This document shows, piece after piece, positions 16,996 through 28,760 of a stretch of DNA of 64,000 nucleotides. The stretch covers positions 248,001 to 312,000 of the forward strand of contig NZ_WPZY01000005.1 of assembly GCF_013031405.1 (NCBI RefSeq). The letters run 5' to 3'. Position 1 is the first letter of the stretch. Every line of letters begins with the position of its first letter. The notes beneath the pieces are model-generated. The model saw only the letters and a list, made by a program, of their open reading frames with translations. It was not told the DNA's origin and did not search any database. The stretch is from Ruegeria sp. HKCCD8929 (GTDB taxonomy: Bacteria > Pseudomonadota > Alphaproteobacteria > Rhodobacterales > Rhodobacteraceae). The position numbers and the translations under genes were made by a program.

Positions 16996-17912
16996 GCCAG
17001 GTTTACGACCGTGTGGCGCTGATCGGCCTCGGTCTTATCGCGTCCTCGATGTTCTGGGCGATCAAGCGCGCGGGGCTGGCGGGCGAGGTGACGGGCTATG
17101 CGCGTTCGGCCGAGACCCGCGAGACCGCCCGCCGCATCGGGTTGTGCGACCGGGTTTGCGACAGTGCCCGCGAGGCAGCCGAGGGCGCCGATCTGGTGGT
17201 GCTCTGCGTGCCGGTGGGGGCGATGGGGGCTGTGGCTGCCGAGATCGCGTCGGTGCTGAAGCCGGGGGCGACGGTGACGGATGTTGGCTCGGTCAAGCGG
17301 CACGTGATCACCGCGGTCCAGCCCCATATCCCCCAAGGCGTGCATTTCGTGCCTGCCCACCCGCTGGCCGGGACCGAGCATTCCGGCCCCGAGGCAGGCT
17401 TTGCCGAGCTTTACGACAACCGCTGGTGCCTGCTGGTGCCGGTCGAGGGCTCGGACCCGCAGGCGGTGGCAAGGCTGCGTGCGCTGTGGGAAGGCATGGG
17501 TGCGCATGTCGATGAAATGGACGCCGATCACCACGATCTGGTGCTGGCGGTGACCAGCCATGCGCCGCACCTGATTGCCTATACGATGGTGGGCGTGGCC
17601 GACGATCTGCGCCGAGTGACCGACAGCGAGGTGATCAAGTATTCCGCCGCCGGTTTTCGCGATTTCACCCGGATTGCGGCCAGTGATCCGACCATGTGGC
17701 GCGACGTGTTTCTGACCAACAAGGACGCGACATTGGAAATCCTTGGCCGGTTCACCGAGGAGCTGTTTGCGCTGCAACGGGCGATCCGGACCGGGGATGG
17801 AGAGCATCTGTTCGATTACTTCACCCGCACCCGCGCCATCCGGCGGGGGATCATCGAGGCGGGGCAGGATACGGATGCACCGGATTTCGGGCGCGGGCAG
17901 GTCAAGGCATGA
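16992..17912 (+). CDS. tyrC: Prephenate/arogenate (cyclohexadienyl) dehydrogenase
   Basis: The 306-residue enzyme makes the tyrosine precursor by oxidative decarboxylation of prephenate or arogenate with NAD(P). The nucleotide fold starts [20 protein letters not shown] (GxGxxxxS), continues [19 protein letters not shown], then the family motif [19 protein letters not shown], and the helical domain [18 protein letters not shown] with the catalytic histidine. The ATG at 16992 overlaps the hisC stop, and its own stop overlaps the next ATG, so translation of three genes is coupled. Confidence 0.95.
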   Translation: MSQVYDRVALIGLGLIASSMFWAIKRAGLAGEVTGYARSAETRETARRIGLCDRVCDSAREAAEGADLVVLCVPVGAMGAVAAEIASVLKPGATVTDVGSVKRHVITAVQPHIPQGVHFVPAHPLAGTEHSGPEAGFAELYDNRWCLLVPVEGSDPQAVARLRALWEGMGAHVDEMDADHHDLVLAVTSHAPHLIAYTMVGVADDLRRVTDSEVIKYSAAGFRDFTRIAASDPTMWRDVFLTNKDATLEILGRFTEELFALQRAIRTGDGEHLFDYFTRTRAIRRGIIEAGQDTDAPDFGRGQVKA

Positions 17913-18769
17913 TGGGTCGGGCGACAGTTGCGCTGATCGGGGCGCTAGTGTTTTGCGGCGATGCGGCGCTGGCCAATCTTGCGGAAAGCTCATTGCGCCC
18001 GCGTCTGCGTGGGACGCCTGAGACTCCCGCGAACGAGGTTGTCACCCGCGCCGCGATCAACGTGACCCCGCAGATCGGGCGGATCAGCCCGCTGCGCCCG
18101 CAACTGCGGCCGGTGTCGAAACAGATCCTGATGGCCGCCGCGCGGCCTGTCGACCTGCCGTCACTGGGCCCCGATGTATCGCTGCGCCCGCTGCTTCGGC
18201 CCGAGACGCTGGAGCAGGAGGTGCTGTTCAGAAAGCGGCGCCTGCGCAAGGGCTCGGTCTGCGGTGTCATAGAGATACAGGGCAAGAAGGTGGGCGATGT
18301 GCCGGGCCGGATACGCGGTTGCGGGGTTGAGGACGCGGTGCAGGTCACCTCGGTCTCGGGTGTGCGGCTCAGCCAGGCTTCGGTAATGGGCTGCGACACC
18401 GCCAAGGCGCTGAACCGCTGGGTGGATCGCACGGTGAAACCGACCTTCCGCCGTCGCGGTCCGGTGGTCGAGCTGAAGGTGGCCGCGCATTATACCTGCC
18501 GTACCCGCAACAACCGCAAGGGCGCCAAGATCTCGGAACATGGCAAGGGTCGGGCGATTGATATTTCCGCGTTCAAGATGAATGACGGGGAGTGGATCAC
18601 CGTGCTGAACGGCTGGCGGGGCAAATCGACCCAGGCATTGCTGAAAAAGGTCTGGCGTGGCGCCTGCGGTCCGTTCGGAACGGTGCTGGGGCCCAATGCG
18701 GACCGCTATCATCAGGATCACTTCCACATGGATACGGCGCGCTATCGCAGAGGTCCCTATTGCAAGTGA
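17909..18769 (+). CDS. Extensin-like C-terminal domain protein, exported
   Basis: The 286-residue protein has a signal peptide ([22 protein letters not shown]) and a C-terminal extensin-like domain: CGVIEIQGKKVGDVPGRIRGCGVEDAVQV, VMGCDTAKALNRWVDRTV, KISEHGKGRAIDISAF and NADRYHQDHFHMD. The EHGKGRAIDI and DHFHMD motifs are those of a D-Ala-D-Ala-peptidase-like zinc fold, so a murein-directed role in the periplasm is plausible but unproven. The ATG at 17909 overlaps the tyrC stop by four bases. It is the last gene of the operon. Confidence 0.85.
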   Translation: MMGRATVALIGALVFCGDAALANLAESSLRPRLRGTPETPANEVVTRAAINVTPQIGRISPLRPQLRPVSKQILMAAARPVDLPSLGPDVSLRPLLRPETLEQEVLFRKRRLRKGSVCGVIEIQGKKVGDVPGRIRGCGVEDAVQVTSVSGVRLSQASVMGCDTAKALNRWVDRTVKPTFRRRGPVVELKVAAHYTCRTRNNRKGAKISEHGKGRAIDISAFKMNDGEWITVLNGWRGKSTQALLKKVWRGACGPFGTVLGPNADRYHQDHFHMDTARYRRGPYCK

Positions 18770-18773
18770 TAGT

Positions 18774-19775
18774 TTAACGCAGGATCAGGCGGGGCGCCGG
18801 GCCCAGCGGGATCGGACCCAGGGCCACGAAGCCATCGCGGAAGTTCAGCTGAACATCCAGCGCGTTGGGATTGCCGCCCAGCCCGGCTAGCAGGTTCAGC
18901 ACCCGTGTGGCCGGATCAATTGCCTGATCGGGCAGGGCGCCCGCCGCGTGCGCCATCGCCAGCATCTCGCGCCAGTTCTCGGCCTTGAGCGCGACCTCAC
19001 CGGTTGGAATACCTTGCGTGTCCACATCCAGCTTGCCGGTCGCGAACAGGCGCAGCTCCCCCCATTTCATCTCGGCCAGTGCCAGATCGACCCGCACCGG
19101 CTGCGGGCGCCGTTCCTCAAGCGCGCTGCGGTCCCAGCGCTTGTCGAACCGCACGGTCATGTCCGCCTTGAGCGTCTGGAAGTTGCGGGGCAGGGCGGTG
19201 GATGAGCGCATGAGCCGCCGCAGATCCTCACCCGGGGAAAAGGCGGCAGCTTCGAGGTCGATGCGGTAGGTCTCGGGCGTCTCCGTCTGCTCCATCAGCA
19301 GGGTCAGATCACCGGCGCTGGCCAGCGCCTCGCCCTCGCGGCTGATCGACCAGGGCCCCGAGGTCAGGGCCATGCGTTCCAGCGCCAGCGCGACGCCCGG
19401 TTGCAGATGCAACTCGGCCTGCATGTCCCGGGCGCTGACGATGGCGGTCTGGTCGAGGTAGGACAGCCGCTGGGGTGTCTCGGCAAAGCGCATGGTCTGG
19501 CGGCCCGGCCAGATGGCGGGACTGTCCAACTCCAGCCACTCGGCCTGCCACGCGGTGCCGCTGGACGGATCGGCGAGCGCGGGGCTGGTCAGGCGGGTTT
19601 GGTGGCGCGCGGGATAGCCCGAGGTGGCGATCTCGGCGTAATCGGCCTGCCAGCCCCGTGCCTCTTGCGCGGAAAACCATGCCACGATGGCCGAACGCAG
19701 CCCGTATCCCGCCACATACCAGTAGCCCGACCATGCCAGCGCGATGAAGATGAGGATGCGAACCAGCCTGCCCAT
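18774..19775 (-). CDS. DUF2125 domain protein
   Basis: The 333-residue protein starts MGRLVRILIFIALAWSGYWYVAGYGL, an N-terminal membrane anchor, and continues with the DUF2125 pattern (WFSAQEARGWQADYAEIATSGYPARHQTRL, TAWQAEWLELDSP, then long alternating strands). The family is confined to alphaproteobacteria and has AsmA-like beta character on the periplasmic side; function is unknown. ATG 19775 has AGGGG 10 bases upstream. It is convergent with the extensin-like gene (4-base gap) and divergent from the ChaC-like gene. Confidence 0.85.
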   Translation of the reverse strand: MGRLVRILIFIALAWSGYWYVAGYGLRSAIVAWFSAQEARGWQADYAEIATSGYPARHQTRLTSPALADPSSGTAWQAEWLELDSPAIWPGRQTMRFAETPQRLSYLDQTAIVSARDMQAELHLQPGVALALERMALTSGPWSISREGEALASAGDLTLLMEQTETPETYRIDLEAAAFSPGEDLRRLMRSSTALPRNFQTLKADMTVRFDKRWDRSALEERRPQPVRVDLALAEMKWGELRLFATGKLDVDTQGIPTGEVALKAENWREMLAMAHAAGALPDQAIDPATRVLNLLAGLGGNPNALDVQLNFRDGFVALGPIPLGPAPRLILR

Positions 19776-19843
19776 GGGATTTGGCCCCTTTTTCCTGCCA
19801 CTGAATTGATGTTTATAGACGCAAACAGGCAAGGACCAGCGCG

Positions 19844-20374
19844 ATGACGATGTGGGTTTTCGGATATGGATCGCTTTTGTGGAACCCCGGCTTTCCGGTG
19901 GCCCGGCAAGAGCTGGCGACGCTGCACGGCTATGCACGGTCCTTCTGCATGAGCTCGATTCACCATCGGGGAACCGAGGACAAGCCCGGTCTGGTTCTGG
20001 CGCTGGATGAGGTGGACGATGCCCATTGCAGGGGGCTGGCGCTGGCGGTCGAGGCCGGACACGAGGACCGCACGCTGGCCGATCTGCGTGAGCGCGAATT
20101 GATCTCGTCGGCCTATCTGGAGCGGATGCTGGATGTCGAACTGCACAGCGGCGAGACGGTGAATGCCGTCACCTACGTGATCGACCCGCACCACGTACAG
20201 TATTGCGGGGGCATACCGCTGGAGGAGCAGGCCCAGATCATCGCCCATGCGGTGGGCGGGCGCGGCCCCAACACCGAGTATCTCTACAACACCACCGAGC
20301 ATCTGGCCGAAATCGGGCTGCATGACCCGGATCTGGAATGGCTTTCCCAACGGGTGCGCGCTCTGGTGGCATAA
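19844..20374 (+). CDS. ChaC-like gamma-glutamylcyclotransferase
   Basis: The 176-residue enzyme shows the ChaC signature at the start, WVFGYGSLLWNPGFPV (GYGSL substrate loop), the catalytic-glutamate region LRERELISSAYLERML, and the YCGGIPLEEQAQIIAHAVG, GPNTEYLYNT segment. ChaC enzymes cleave glutathione to 5-oxoproline and Cys-Gly in the cytosol. Length is the family norm. It starts 68 bases from the divergent DUF2125 gene and is followed by the stator pair, with no evident link in function. Confidence 0.92.
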   Translation: MTMWVFGYGSLLWNPGFPVARQELATLHGYARSFCMSSIHHRGTEDKPGLVLALDEVDDAHCRGLALAVEAGHEDRTLADLRERELISSAYLERMLDVELHSGETVNAVTYVIDPHHVQYCGGIPLEEQAQIIAHAVGGRGPNTEYLYNTTEHLAEIGLHDPDLEWLSQRVRALVA

Positions 20375-20442
20375 ACTCTTGGCCTAACCTGCGTTTCTTC
20401 GGTAGGTTCTCCTCAGAGCAGAGAAGTTCAGGAAATAAGCGC

Positions 20443-21633
20443 ATGGCGCAGGCACACCGGGACGCGGGACCGCATTTCTCGCAACCGATCCGGCAAATCT
20501 TGATGATGCTGATCGCACTCGGACTATCCGGGTTGGGGGTCTTTGTGGCGCTGCCCTACGTGATGCCGGTGTTTCAGGCGAACCCCTATCTCAACGGGTT
20601 CATTCTGCTGGTTTTCATCATCGGCGTGCTGGCCTGTTTCTATCAGGTCACGCAGCTGATCGGGTCGGCGCGCTGGATCGAGGCTTTTGTCGGCGGGGTC
20701 GAGCGTGAGGAAACCCGCCCGCCGCAACTTCTGGCGCCGCTGGCCTCGCTGCTGCGCTCGCGCGGGGCGCGGATGCAGATCAGCTCGACCTCGACCCGGT
20801 CCATTCTGGATTCAGTGGCCGAGCGGATCGAGGAAGAACGCGAGATCACCCGTTATATCACCAACGTGCTGATCTATCTGGGTTTGCTGGGGACGTTCTT
20901 TGGTCTGGCCACCACGGTTCCGGCCATCGTCGACACCATCCGCAGCCTCAACCCGCAGGAGGGTGAGGAAGGTCTGGCGGTGTTCAACCGACTGATGACC
21001 GGGCTGGAATCGCAGTTGCAGGGCATGGGCGTGGCCTTCGGCTCGTCGCTTCTGGGCCTTGCCGGGTCGCTGATCGTGGGGCTGCTGGAACTGTTTGCCG
21101 GGCATGGCCAGAACCGGTTTTACCGCGAGCTTGAGGAGTGGCTGTCGACCATCACCCGCGTCGGCTTTGCCTCGGGCGATGAGGGCGGCGCCGAGGTGGC
21201 GGTGCTGGCCCCTGTTCTGGATGCGATGTCGGAACAGATGGACGCGCTGCAGAACCTGTTTGCCGCCAATGAGCAGGGTCAGGCCGAGGTCTCTACGCGT
21301 CTTGGCAACCTGGTTGATGTCATTGGCGAAATGAACCAGCGGCAGACCGATACCGAGGGCGTGATCGGTGCGCTCGACCGGGTGGCGGTCAGTCAGGATG
21401 CGCTTCTGGAACATATGCGCAATCAGGGACCCGGCGAGGGCATGGATGCCGAAAGCCGGATGCGCCTGCGCTCGATGGATGTGCAGCTGTTGCGCATTCT
21501 CGAAGAGATTTCGGCGGGCCGTCAGGAGAGCATGGTCGAGCTGCGCAAGGATATCGAGCTGCTGGTCAAGGCGCTGTCGCAGCCGCGTGTGCGTGGGGCG
21601 GCCCGGGCCAAGTCCACGCGGGACGGAGACTGA
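20443..21633 (+). CDS. MotA/TolQ/ExbB-type proton-channel protein
   Basis: The 396-residue membrane protein has two N-terminal helices (about 20-40 and 47-68), a cytoplasmic loop with an amphipathic stretch (ILDSVAERIEEEREITRYITNVLIYLGLLGTFFGLATTVPAIVD) and the typical MotA/TolQ pore helices, GTFFGLATTVPAIVDTI and LQGMGVAFGSSLLGLAGSLIVGLLEL. About 150 cytoplasmic residues follow, mostly helical. It should form the pentameric ring around a dimer of the next gene product, three bases downstream. ATG 20443 is chosen for AGGA at 10 bases spacing. This is not MotA proper (no flagellar genes nearby) nor TolQ (too long and no tolR/A/B). Confidence 0.85.
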   Translation: MAQAHRDAGPHFSQPIRQILMMLIALGLSGLGVFVALPYVMPVFQANPYLNGFILLVFIIGVLACFYQVTQLIGSARWIEAFVGGVEREETRPPQLLAPLASLLRSRGARMQISSTSTRSILDSVAERIEEEREITRYITNVLIYLGLLGTFFGLATTVPAIVDTIRSLNPQEGEEGLAVFNRLMTGLESQLQGMGVAFGSSLLGLAGSLIVGLLELFAGHGQNRFYRELEEWLSTITRVGFASGDEGGAEVAVLAPVLDAMSEQMDALQNLFAANEQGQAEVSTRLGNLVDVIGEMNQRQTDTEGVIGALDRVAVSQDALLEHMRNQGPGEGMDAESRMRLRSMDVQLLRILEEISAGRQESMVELRKDIELLVKALSQPRVRGAARAKSTRDGD

Positions 21634-21636
21634 GCC

Positions 21637-23403
21637 ATGGCCTTGTCCCGCCGCACCGGTCAGCGATTTCAGGGCTCGGTCTGGCCCGGTTTCGTGGATG
21701 CGATGACGGGGCTGTTGATGGTGCTGACCTTCGTGCTCACCATCTTCATGGTGGTCCAGTACGTGTTGCGCGAGACGATCTCGGGGCAGGAGGACGAGCT
21801 GAGTGCGCTCTCGGCCGAGGTGTCGGCGCTGGCGGATGCGCTGGGGCTGGAAGAGCGCGAGAACAGCCGGCTGCAGGCCCGGTTGGGGGCGCTGAGCACC
21901 ACCCTGAACCAGGCAGAGGACGATCTGGCGCAGGCACAGGCGCTGATCACCTCGCTGACCTCGGAGCGTGACCGGCAGGCCGCCGCGCTGGATGAGGCGC
22001 AGACCCGGATCACCGGGTTCGAGGCGCAGGTTGCGGCGCTGTTGGCGGACCGGGACCGGGCGCTGGGCGATATTCGTGAGTTGGAGGCCGAGCGCGAGGA
22101 GTTGCAGGCGGCGCGCGAACAGCTTCTGTCGGAGCAGGCGGCGCTGAACCTTGCGCTGGCCCGCAGCCGCGAAGAGATCGACGCCCAGACCGAGGCTGCC
22201 CGTCTGGCCGCCGCCCGCCGCGAGGCGCTCGAGGCGCTGGTGGCCGATCTTGAGCGCACCGGCGCGGCCAGCACGGCCCGGATCGAGGCGCTGGAACAGC
22301 AGTTGACCGAGGAAGAGGCCGCGAAGCTGGCCGAAGCCGCCGCGGCGAAGGCGCTGCGCGAGCGGTTGCAGAATGCCGATGCCGAGCTGACCGCGATGAC
22401 ATTGGCGCTCGAGGCGCAGCGGCAGGAGGCCGAGGACACGCTGACCCTGCTTGCCGCCGCCCAGGCCGCGAGGGCGGCGCTGGAACGCGAGTTCGGCGAC
22501 GCGCTGACCCAGGAGGAATTGCAGGCCCGTCTGGATGCAGCGCTGAGTGCGCAGGCCGAGGCGGAGAGCGGTGCCGAGGCGCAGCGGTCGCTGGCCGAGG
22601 AGCGGGCCGAACTGCTGGCGCTGGCGCGTGAGACGCTGGCGGCGGAAAAGGAGATCTCGGTCGAGGCACAGCGCCAGACGGCGCTGCTCAACCAGCAGGT
22701 CGCGGCGCTGCGCGGCCAGTTGGGCAGCCTGCAGGCATTGCTGGACGACTACAAGGATCGCAATGCGGCCGCCGAGGTGCAGCTGCAGACGCTGGGGCAG
22801 GATCTGAACGCCGCACTCGCCCGCGCGGCCTCGGAAGAGCGCAGGCGGCGCATTCTGGAAGAGGCCGAGCGCAAGCGGCTGGAGGCCGAGGCGCAGGCGC
22901 TTGCGCAGGAAACCGAGGAACTGACGGCGCAGGCCGAGGATCTGGAACGCTACCGGTCCGAGTTCTTTGGCCGTCTGCGAGACGTGCTGGGTCAGCAGGA
23001 GGGGGTCCGGATCGAAGGTGACCGGTTCGTGTTCTCGTCCGAGGTGCTGTTTGATCCGGGCTCGGCGGTGTTGTCATCCGAGGGCGAGCGTGAGGTCGCC
23101 AAGGTTGCCCGCATTCTGGGCAGCGTGGCGCAGGACATCCCTCCCGAGCTTAACTGGATAATCAGGGTGGATGGGCATACCGACAACGTGCCTTTGTTCG
23201 GCACAGGCCGCTATCGCGACAATTGGGAGCTGAGCCAGGGACGCGCCCTGTCGGTGGTGCGCTACATGGTGGACTTCCTCGGTATTCCGCCTAACCGTCT
23301 GGCCGCCAACGGGTTCGGAGAGTTCCAGCCGGTAAACGATGCGGATACGCCCGAGGCGCGGGCGCAGAACCGGCGGATCGAATTGAAGCTGACCGAAAAG
23401 TAG
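21637..23403 (+). CDS. MotB/OmpA-like peptidoglycan-binding protein with a very long coiled coil
   Basis: The 588-residue protein has one membrane helix near the N-terminus, WPGFVDAMTGLLMVLTFVLT (about 16-35) with Asp21 in the position of the MotB proton-carrying aspartate; about 400 residues of uninterrupted Ala/Glu/Leu/Arg/Gln heptads (about 50-440); and a C-terminal OmpA domain (FDPGSAVLSSEGEREVAKVA, RVDGHTDNVPLFG, NWELSQGRALSVVRYM, NRLAANGFGEFQPV, RAQNRRIELKL) that binds peptidoglycan. The pairing with the MotA/TolQ-like gene makes an ion-driven stator with an extended periplasmic rod. Function unknown. Confidence 0.85.
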   Translation: MALSRRTGQRFQGSVWPGFVDAMTGLLMVLTFVLTIFMVVQYVLRETISGQEDELSALSAEVSALADALGLEERENSRLQARLGALSTTLNQAEDDLAQAQALITSLTSERDRQAAALDEAQTRITGFEAQVAALLADRDRALGDIRELEAEREELQAAREQLLSEQAALNLALARSREEIDAQTEAARLAAARREALEALVADLERTGAASTARIEALEQQLTEEEAAKLAEAAAAKALRERLQNADAELTAMTLALEAQRQEAEDTLTLLAAAQAARAALEREFGDALTQEELQARLDAALSAQAEAESGAEAQRSLAEERAELLALARETLAAEKEISVEAQRQTALLNQQVAALRGQLGSLQALLDDYKDRNAAAEVQLQTLGQDLNAALARAASEERRRRILEEAERKRLEAEAQALAQETEELTAQAEDLERYRSEFFGRLRDVLGQQEGVRIEGDRFVFSSEVLFDPGSAVLSSEGEREVAKVARILGSVAQDIPPELNWIIRVDGHTDNVPLFGTGRYRDNWELSQGRALSVVRYMVDFLGIPPNRLAANGFGEFQPVNDADTPEARAQNRRIELKLTEK

Positions 23404-23407
23404 CCCG

Positions 23408-24367
23408 CTATTCGATGTTGATTTCGACGGTCTTGCGGCTGATCTCCGTGCCATCGCGCAGCATCGCGACCTCGCCGAGATACCGGCCCGCTGGCCAGTG
23501 CGTCGCGGTCAACCGCCGTCCGGCGGCGCGAAAGAACCGGGCCTGGGTTTTGTCCAGTGCGAATTCCTCGGACAGAAAGGTCCCCTCGGGCCCGTCAATT
23601 GTCAGGCGCAGGATATCGCCGGTCTGACCGCCAAATGCGTAGCCGAACAGGACCAGCCCGGCGGCATCCGGCGGCATTGCCCCGCGCGCGGCGGTTCCGG
23701 CCTGAATGTCCTCGTAATCCGGCACGTGATCCGAGAAGCCGACCGAGAGCAGGGCGCCCGGAACATATGCGGGTGGTGCCTTCCAGAGGGTTTCCCCGGT
23801 CTCACCGCACGTTGCGGTGCCCGACGGGGCAAACGGATCGACGACGCGATTCTGATGGCGGACCGAAAGATGCAGATGCGGGAACTGAGTTCTGCCGCTG
23901 AGACCGATCTCGCCCAGCACGGTGCCCGCCAGCACCGTGTCACCGGTTTTGACCCGGAGCGAGCCGCGCTTCATGTGGCAATACTGGGTTTCCCAGCCAT
24001 CCTCGTGGGCGATGACAACGCCGTTGCCACAGTCGCGGCCGGCAATTGTGTCCTGATCGGCGGGCTCGAACCTGCGATCCTCCATCCCGTCGCGGATCCC
24101 CCGCACCACACCTGCCGCTGAGGCCAGAATCCGGACGCCTTCGTGCATCTCTCGCAGGGTCGGCAGCGCGAAATCGGTGCCCTTGTGGCCGTCATAGCTG
24201 AGCGGGCCACAGCGGAAATCCCCGGCGTCCGGGCCAGGGACATGATCGACGAAGTTCTGGATGGTGCAGCTTTTGCCCGGAACGCAATCGACGGGCAGGT
24301 CCAGAACGGGTTGGCTCGCCGCCATGGTGGCGGCGAGCGTCAGGAGGGCACTCAGCCCTCCACGCAC
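23408..24367 (-). CDS. M23 (LytM) family zinc metallopeptidase
   Basis: The 319-residue secreted protein has a signal peptide (MRGGLSALLTLAATMAASQP) and an M23 domain: SYDGHKGTDFALP gives the first zinc ligands (HxxxD), ETQYCHMKRGSLRV and the final HLHLSVRH carries the second HxH. It would cut peptidoglycan cross-bridges or act as a hydrolase activator in the periplasm. The C-terminal 120 residues form a separate beta-rich region. The start is GTG 24367, which directly follows the clpA stop codon, so the two may be translationally coupled. It ends 4 bases from the convergent stator gene. Confidence 0.88.
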   Translation of the reverse strand: MRGGLSALLTLAATMAASQPVLDLPVDCVPGKSCTIQNFVDHVPGPDAGDFRCGPLSYDGHKGTDFALPTLREMHEGVRILASAAGVVRGIRDGMEDRRFEPADQDTIAGRDCGNGVVIAHEDGWETQYCHMKRGSLRVKTGDTVLAGTVLGEIGLSGRTQFPHLHLSVRHQNRVVDPFAPSGTATCGETGETLWKAPPAYVPGALLSVGFSDHVPDYEDIQAGTAARGAMPPDAAGLVLFGYAFGGQTGDILRLTIDGPEGTFLSEEFALDKTQARFFRAAGRRLTATHWPAGRYLGEVAMLRDGTEISRKTVEINIE

Positions 24368-26692
<2,325 letters not shown>

Positions 26693-26869
26693 GCGGGTGC
26701 TCCTCTAATCTTGGGTCGGATTGGGGGCCGAGTATCGGTCGGCGACCCCCGTCCCAACCATGTCCTCATAGTATTAGAGTTTGGTTGATCATGGCCCGGC
26801 TTCAAGGGTTTTCTTTCACTTGACAGTCACATTTCCCGTGACCGTGTCTGTGAGGAGCGTGAAAATTAG

Positions 26870-27637
26870 TCAGAACCGGTCCTTTCGCGCCCTGATTTCG
26901 GCAAAGACCGCGGCAGGGTCGGCGCCTGTCATGCCGAGATTGGCCTGAATGCCGGAATCTTCCGCGCGCAGAAAGGAGTTGGTGGCCTTTTCCAATGCCA
27001 ACGGCGAGGGCACCGTGGGTTCTCCGGCGGCGCGGGCGCGGGCGATGTCGGCGATGCGCTGCTGCAGGGCGGGGTTTTCCGGCTCTATGGTCTGGGCAAA
27101 CTGTCCGTTGGATTGTGTATATTCGTGGCCGGAATAGACGATTGTTTCCTCGGGCAGTGCCGCCAGCTTGCTGAGCGAGGCCCACATCTGCGGTGCCGAG
27201 CCCTCGAACAGCCGCCCGCATCCCAGCGCCATAAGGCTGTCGGCGGTAAAGACCGCGTGGCTTTGCGGCATGTGGAAGGCGATATGGCCGACGGTGTGGC
27301 CCGAGACGTCGAGAACATGCACCGGCTCGCCGCCGATCGTCAGCGTGTCGCCCTCGGCCACCTGCGCATCCAGCGGCGGCAGCCGGTGGGCATCGGCGGA
27401 GGCACCTACGACCTGCGCGGGATGCTGCGCCAGAATCCCGGCCAGACCGTCCACATGGTCGTAATGATGGTGGGTCAGCAACACATGGCTCAGCCGCCAG
27501 CCGCGTGCGGTCAGTTCGGCCAGAATGGGCTCGGCCTCGGGCGCGTCGACCAGCGCGGTTTCGCCGCTTTCCCCATCGTGGGCCAGAAAGGCATAATTGT
27601 CGCTGAGGCAGGGGATGGTGACGATCTCAAGAGGCAT
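26870..27637 (-). CDS. gloB: Hydroxyacylglutathione hydrolase (glyoxalase II)
   Basis: The 255-residue metallo-beta-lactamase-fold enzyme hydrolyses S-lactoylglutathione in methylglyoxal detoxification. The binuclear metal motif is [10 protein letters not shown] (55-64), followed by [28 protein letters not shown] and [13 protein letters not shown], all glyoxalase II marks; the C-terminal [11 protein letters not shown] segment contributes to glutathione binding. It is divergent from the methyltransferase gene with 61 bases between. Confidence 0.95.
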   Translation of the reverse strand: MPLEIVTIPCLSDNYAFLAHDGESGETALVDAPEAEPILAELTARGWRLSHVLLTHHHYDHVDGLAGILAQHPAQVVGASADAHRLPPLDAQVAEGDTLTIGGEPVHVLDVSGHTVGHIAFHMPQSHAVFTADSLMALGCGRLFEGSAPQMWASLSKLAALPEETIVYSGHEYTQSNGQFAQTIEPENPALQQRIADIARARAAGEPTVPSPLALEKATNSFLRAEDSGIQANLGMTGADPAAVFAEIRARKDRF

Positions 27638-27698
27638 GGCCTTTTGCCCTTTCGTTGCTAGACTGCGCCCAGCTAAGCCGATCGCGCAGGTGTCCGCA

Positions 27699-28433
27699 AT
27701 GCATCTCGATGTGCAGGATCTGAGGAATTTCTACTACCGCAGCACGCTGGGGCGCGCGGCGCAGGCTGCGGTCCGGGGCCGGTTGCTCAAGATCTGGCCC
27801 GAGGCCAAGGGGCAGACCGTGGCGGGATTCGGCTTTGCCGTGCCGCTGCTGCGGCCCTATCTGGCCGATGCGCGCCGGGTGATCGGTCTGATGCCGGGCC
27901 CGCAGGGCGTGATGCCTTGGCCCGCCGGAATGGCGAATGTCTCGGTCCTGACCGAAGAGACGATATGGCCGATTGAAACCGGCCATATCGACAAGCTGGT
28001 GGTGATGCACGGGCTGGAAACCTCGGAACGGCCCAGCCAGTTGCTGGAGGAATGCTGGCGGGTGCTGGGGCCGGGGGGCAAGGCGATCTTCGTAGTGCCG
28101 AACCGGGCGGGGCTGTGGTCACGCTCGGACAAGACGCCGTTTGGTTTTGGCCGTCCTTACACGCTGGGGCAGTTGGAAACCCAGTTGCGCACCCATCAAT
28201 TTCTGCCGGAGAACCATTGTTCGGCGCTGTATCAGCCGCCGTCTTTCCGGCGGTTCTGGCTGAAATCCGGCGCGCTGATCGAGCGCACGGGCACGCGGCT
28301 GCCCACGATCCTCGCGGGTGGTGTTTTCATGGTTGAAGTCTCAAAGCGAGTGCATCCGCCACGGGGCAATGCGATCAAGGACACGGCGCGCCGTCCGCTC
28401 AAGGCGCTGGACGGGATGCTCAAGCCCGCTTAG
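27699..28433 (+). CDS. SAM-dependent methyltransferase, class I
   Basis: The 244-residue protein shows a degenerate Rossmann methyltransferase pattern: [30 protein letters not shown] for motif [40 protein letters not shown] as the motif IV/post-II region typical of Methyltransf_11, and a long C-terminal basic region. Motif I is GFGFAVP rather than GxGxG, so SAM binding should be checked. The substrate is unknown. ATG 27699 has CAGG upstream; the longer frame beginning at 27597 overlaps gloB antisense. The divergent arrangement with gloB is conserved in related bacteria as far as I recall. Confidence 0.8.
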   Translation: MHLDVQDLRNFYYRSTLGRAAQAAVRGRLLKIWPEAKGQTVAGFGFAVPLLRPYLADARRVIGLMPGPQGVMPWPAGMANVSVLTEETIWPIETGHIDKLVVMHGLETSERPSQLLEECWRVLGPGGKAIFVVPNRAGLWSRSDKTPFGFGRPYTLGQLETQLRTHQFLPENHCSALYQPPSFRRFWLKSGALIERTGTRLPTILAGGVFMVEVSKRVHPPRGNAIKDTARRPLKALDGMLKPA

Positions 28434-28760
28434 GCACGTTTGAAGCGGCTGATCTGGACTTATCAGCCGTGCCAGTTGGCCCTTTTATGAAGGATTTATG
28501 CCACAGGAATCGCAAAAACCTGCAATTCCGTAACATTTTTCAACCGCCCGTTCGGGTGCAAAGGGTCGCAGTTTCCCTAACCTATTGAAAACACGCGATT
28601 TGGGGATAACTGCGTTACCGCTATACTATATTGCGAGGTTGGATACGCTCTGCTACATCCCCGGTGATTTTGATGCCCTGCCTGTCCTGGCGGGGTTTCT
28701 TCACGCCCCCGGGGTGCCGTTCCGGGCAGTTACGGGGCCAAAAGTATCGGAAGGGTGGAC
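28434..28760 (+). promoter_or_regulatory. Leader and promoter region of the atp operon
   Basis: Here 327 bases carry no gene. A GGCTGAT/ATCAGCC hairpin (28447-28468) follows the methyltransferase gene. The best promoter is TTGGGG (28600-28605), 16 bases, TATACT (28622-28627). About 50 bases later a CCCTGCC/GGCGGGG hairpin (28676-28695, one G-T pair) is followed by TTTCTT, resembling an attenuator in the 130-base leader. Confidence 0.5.

Noticed and set aside
21669..22691. Ser/Ala-rich minus-strand frame of 340 codons
   Set aside because: It is the antisense of the coiled-coil gene (GAG/GCG repeats give Ser/Ala on the other strand).
20443..23403. Zorya anti-phage system
   Set aside because: The MotA/MotB-like pair recalls ZorAB, but the long tail is in the MotB-like protein, and no ZorC, ZorD or ZorE-like gene lies nearby; the flanks are housekeeping genes.
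28434..28760. Riboswitch before the atp operon
   Set aside because: There is a hairpin followed by TTTCTT, but no known riboswitch core can be recognised; I keep only a possible attenuator-like structure.
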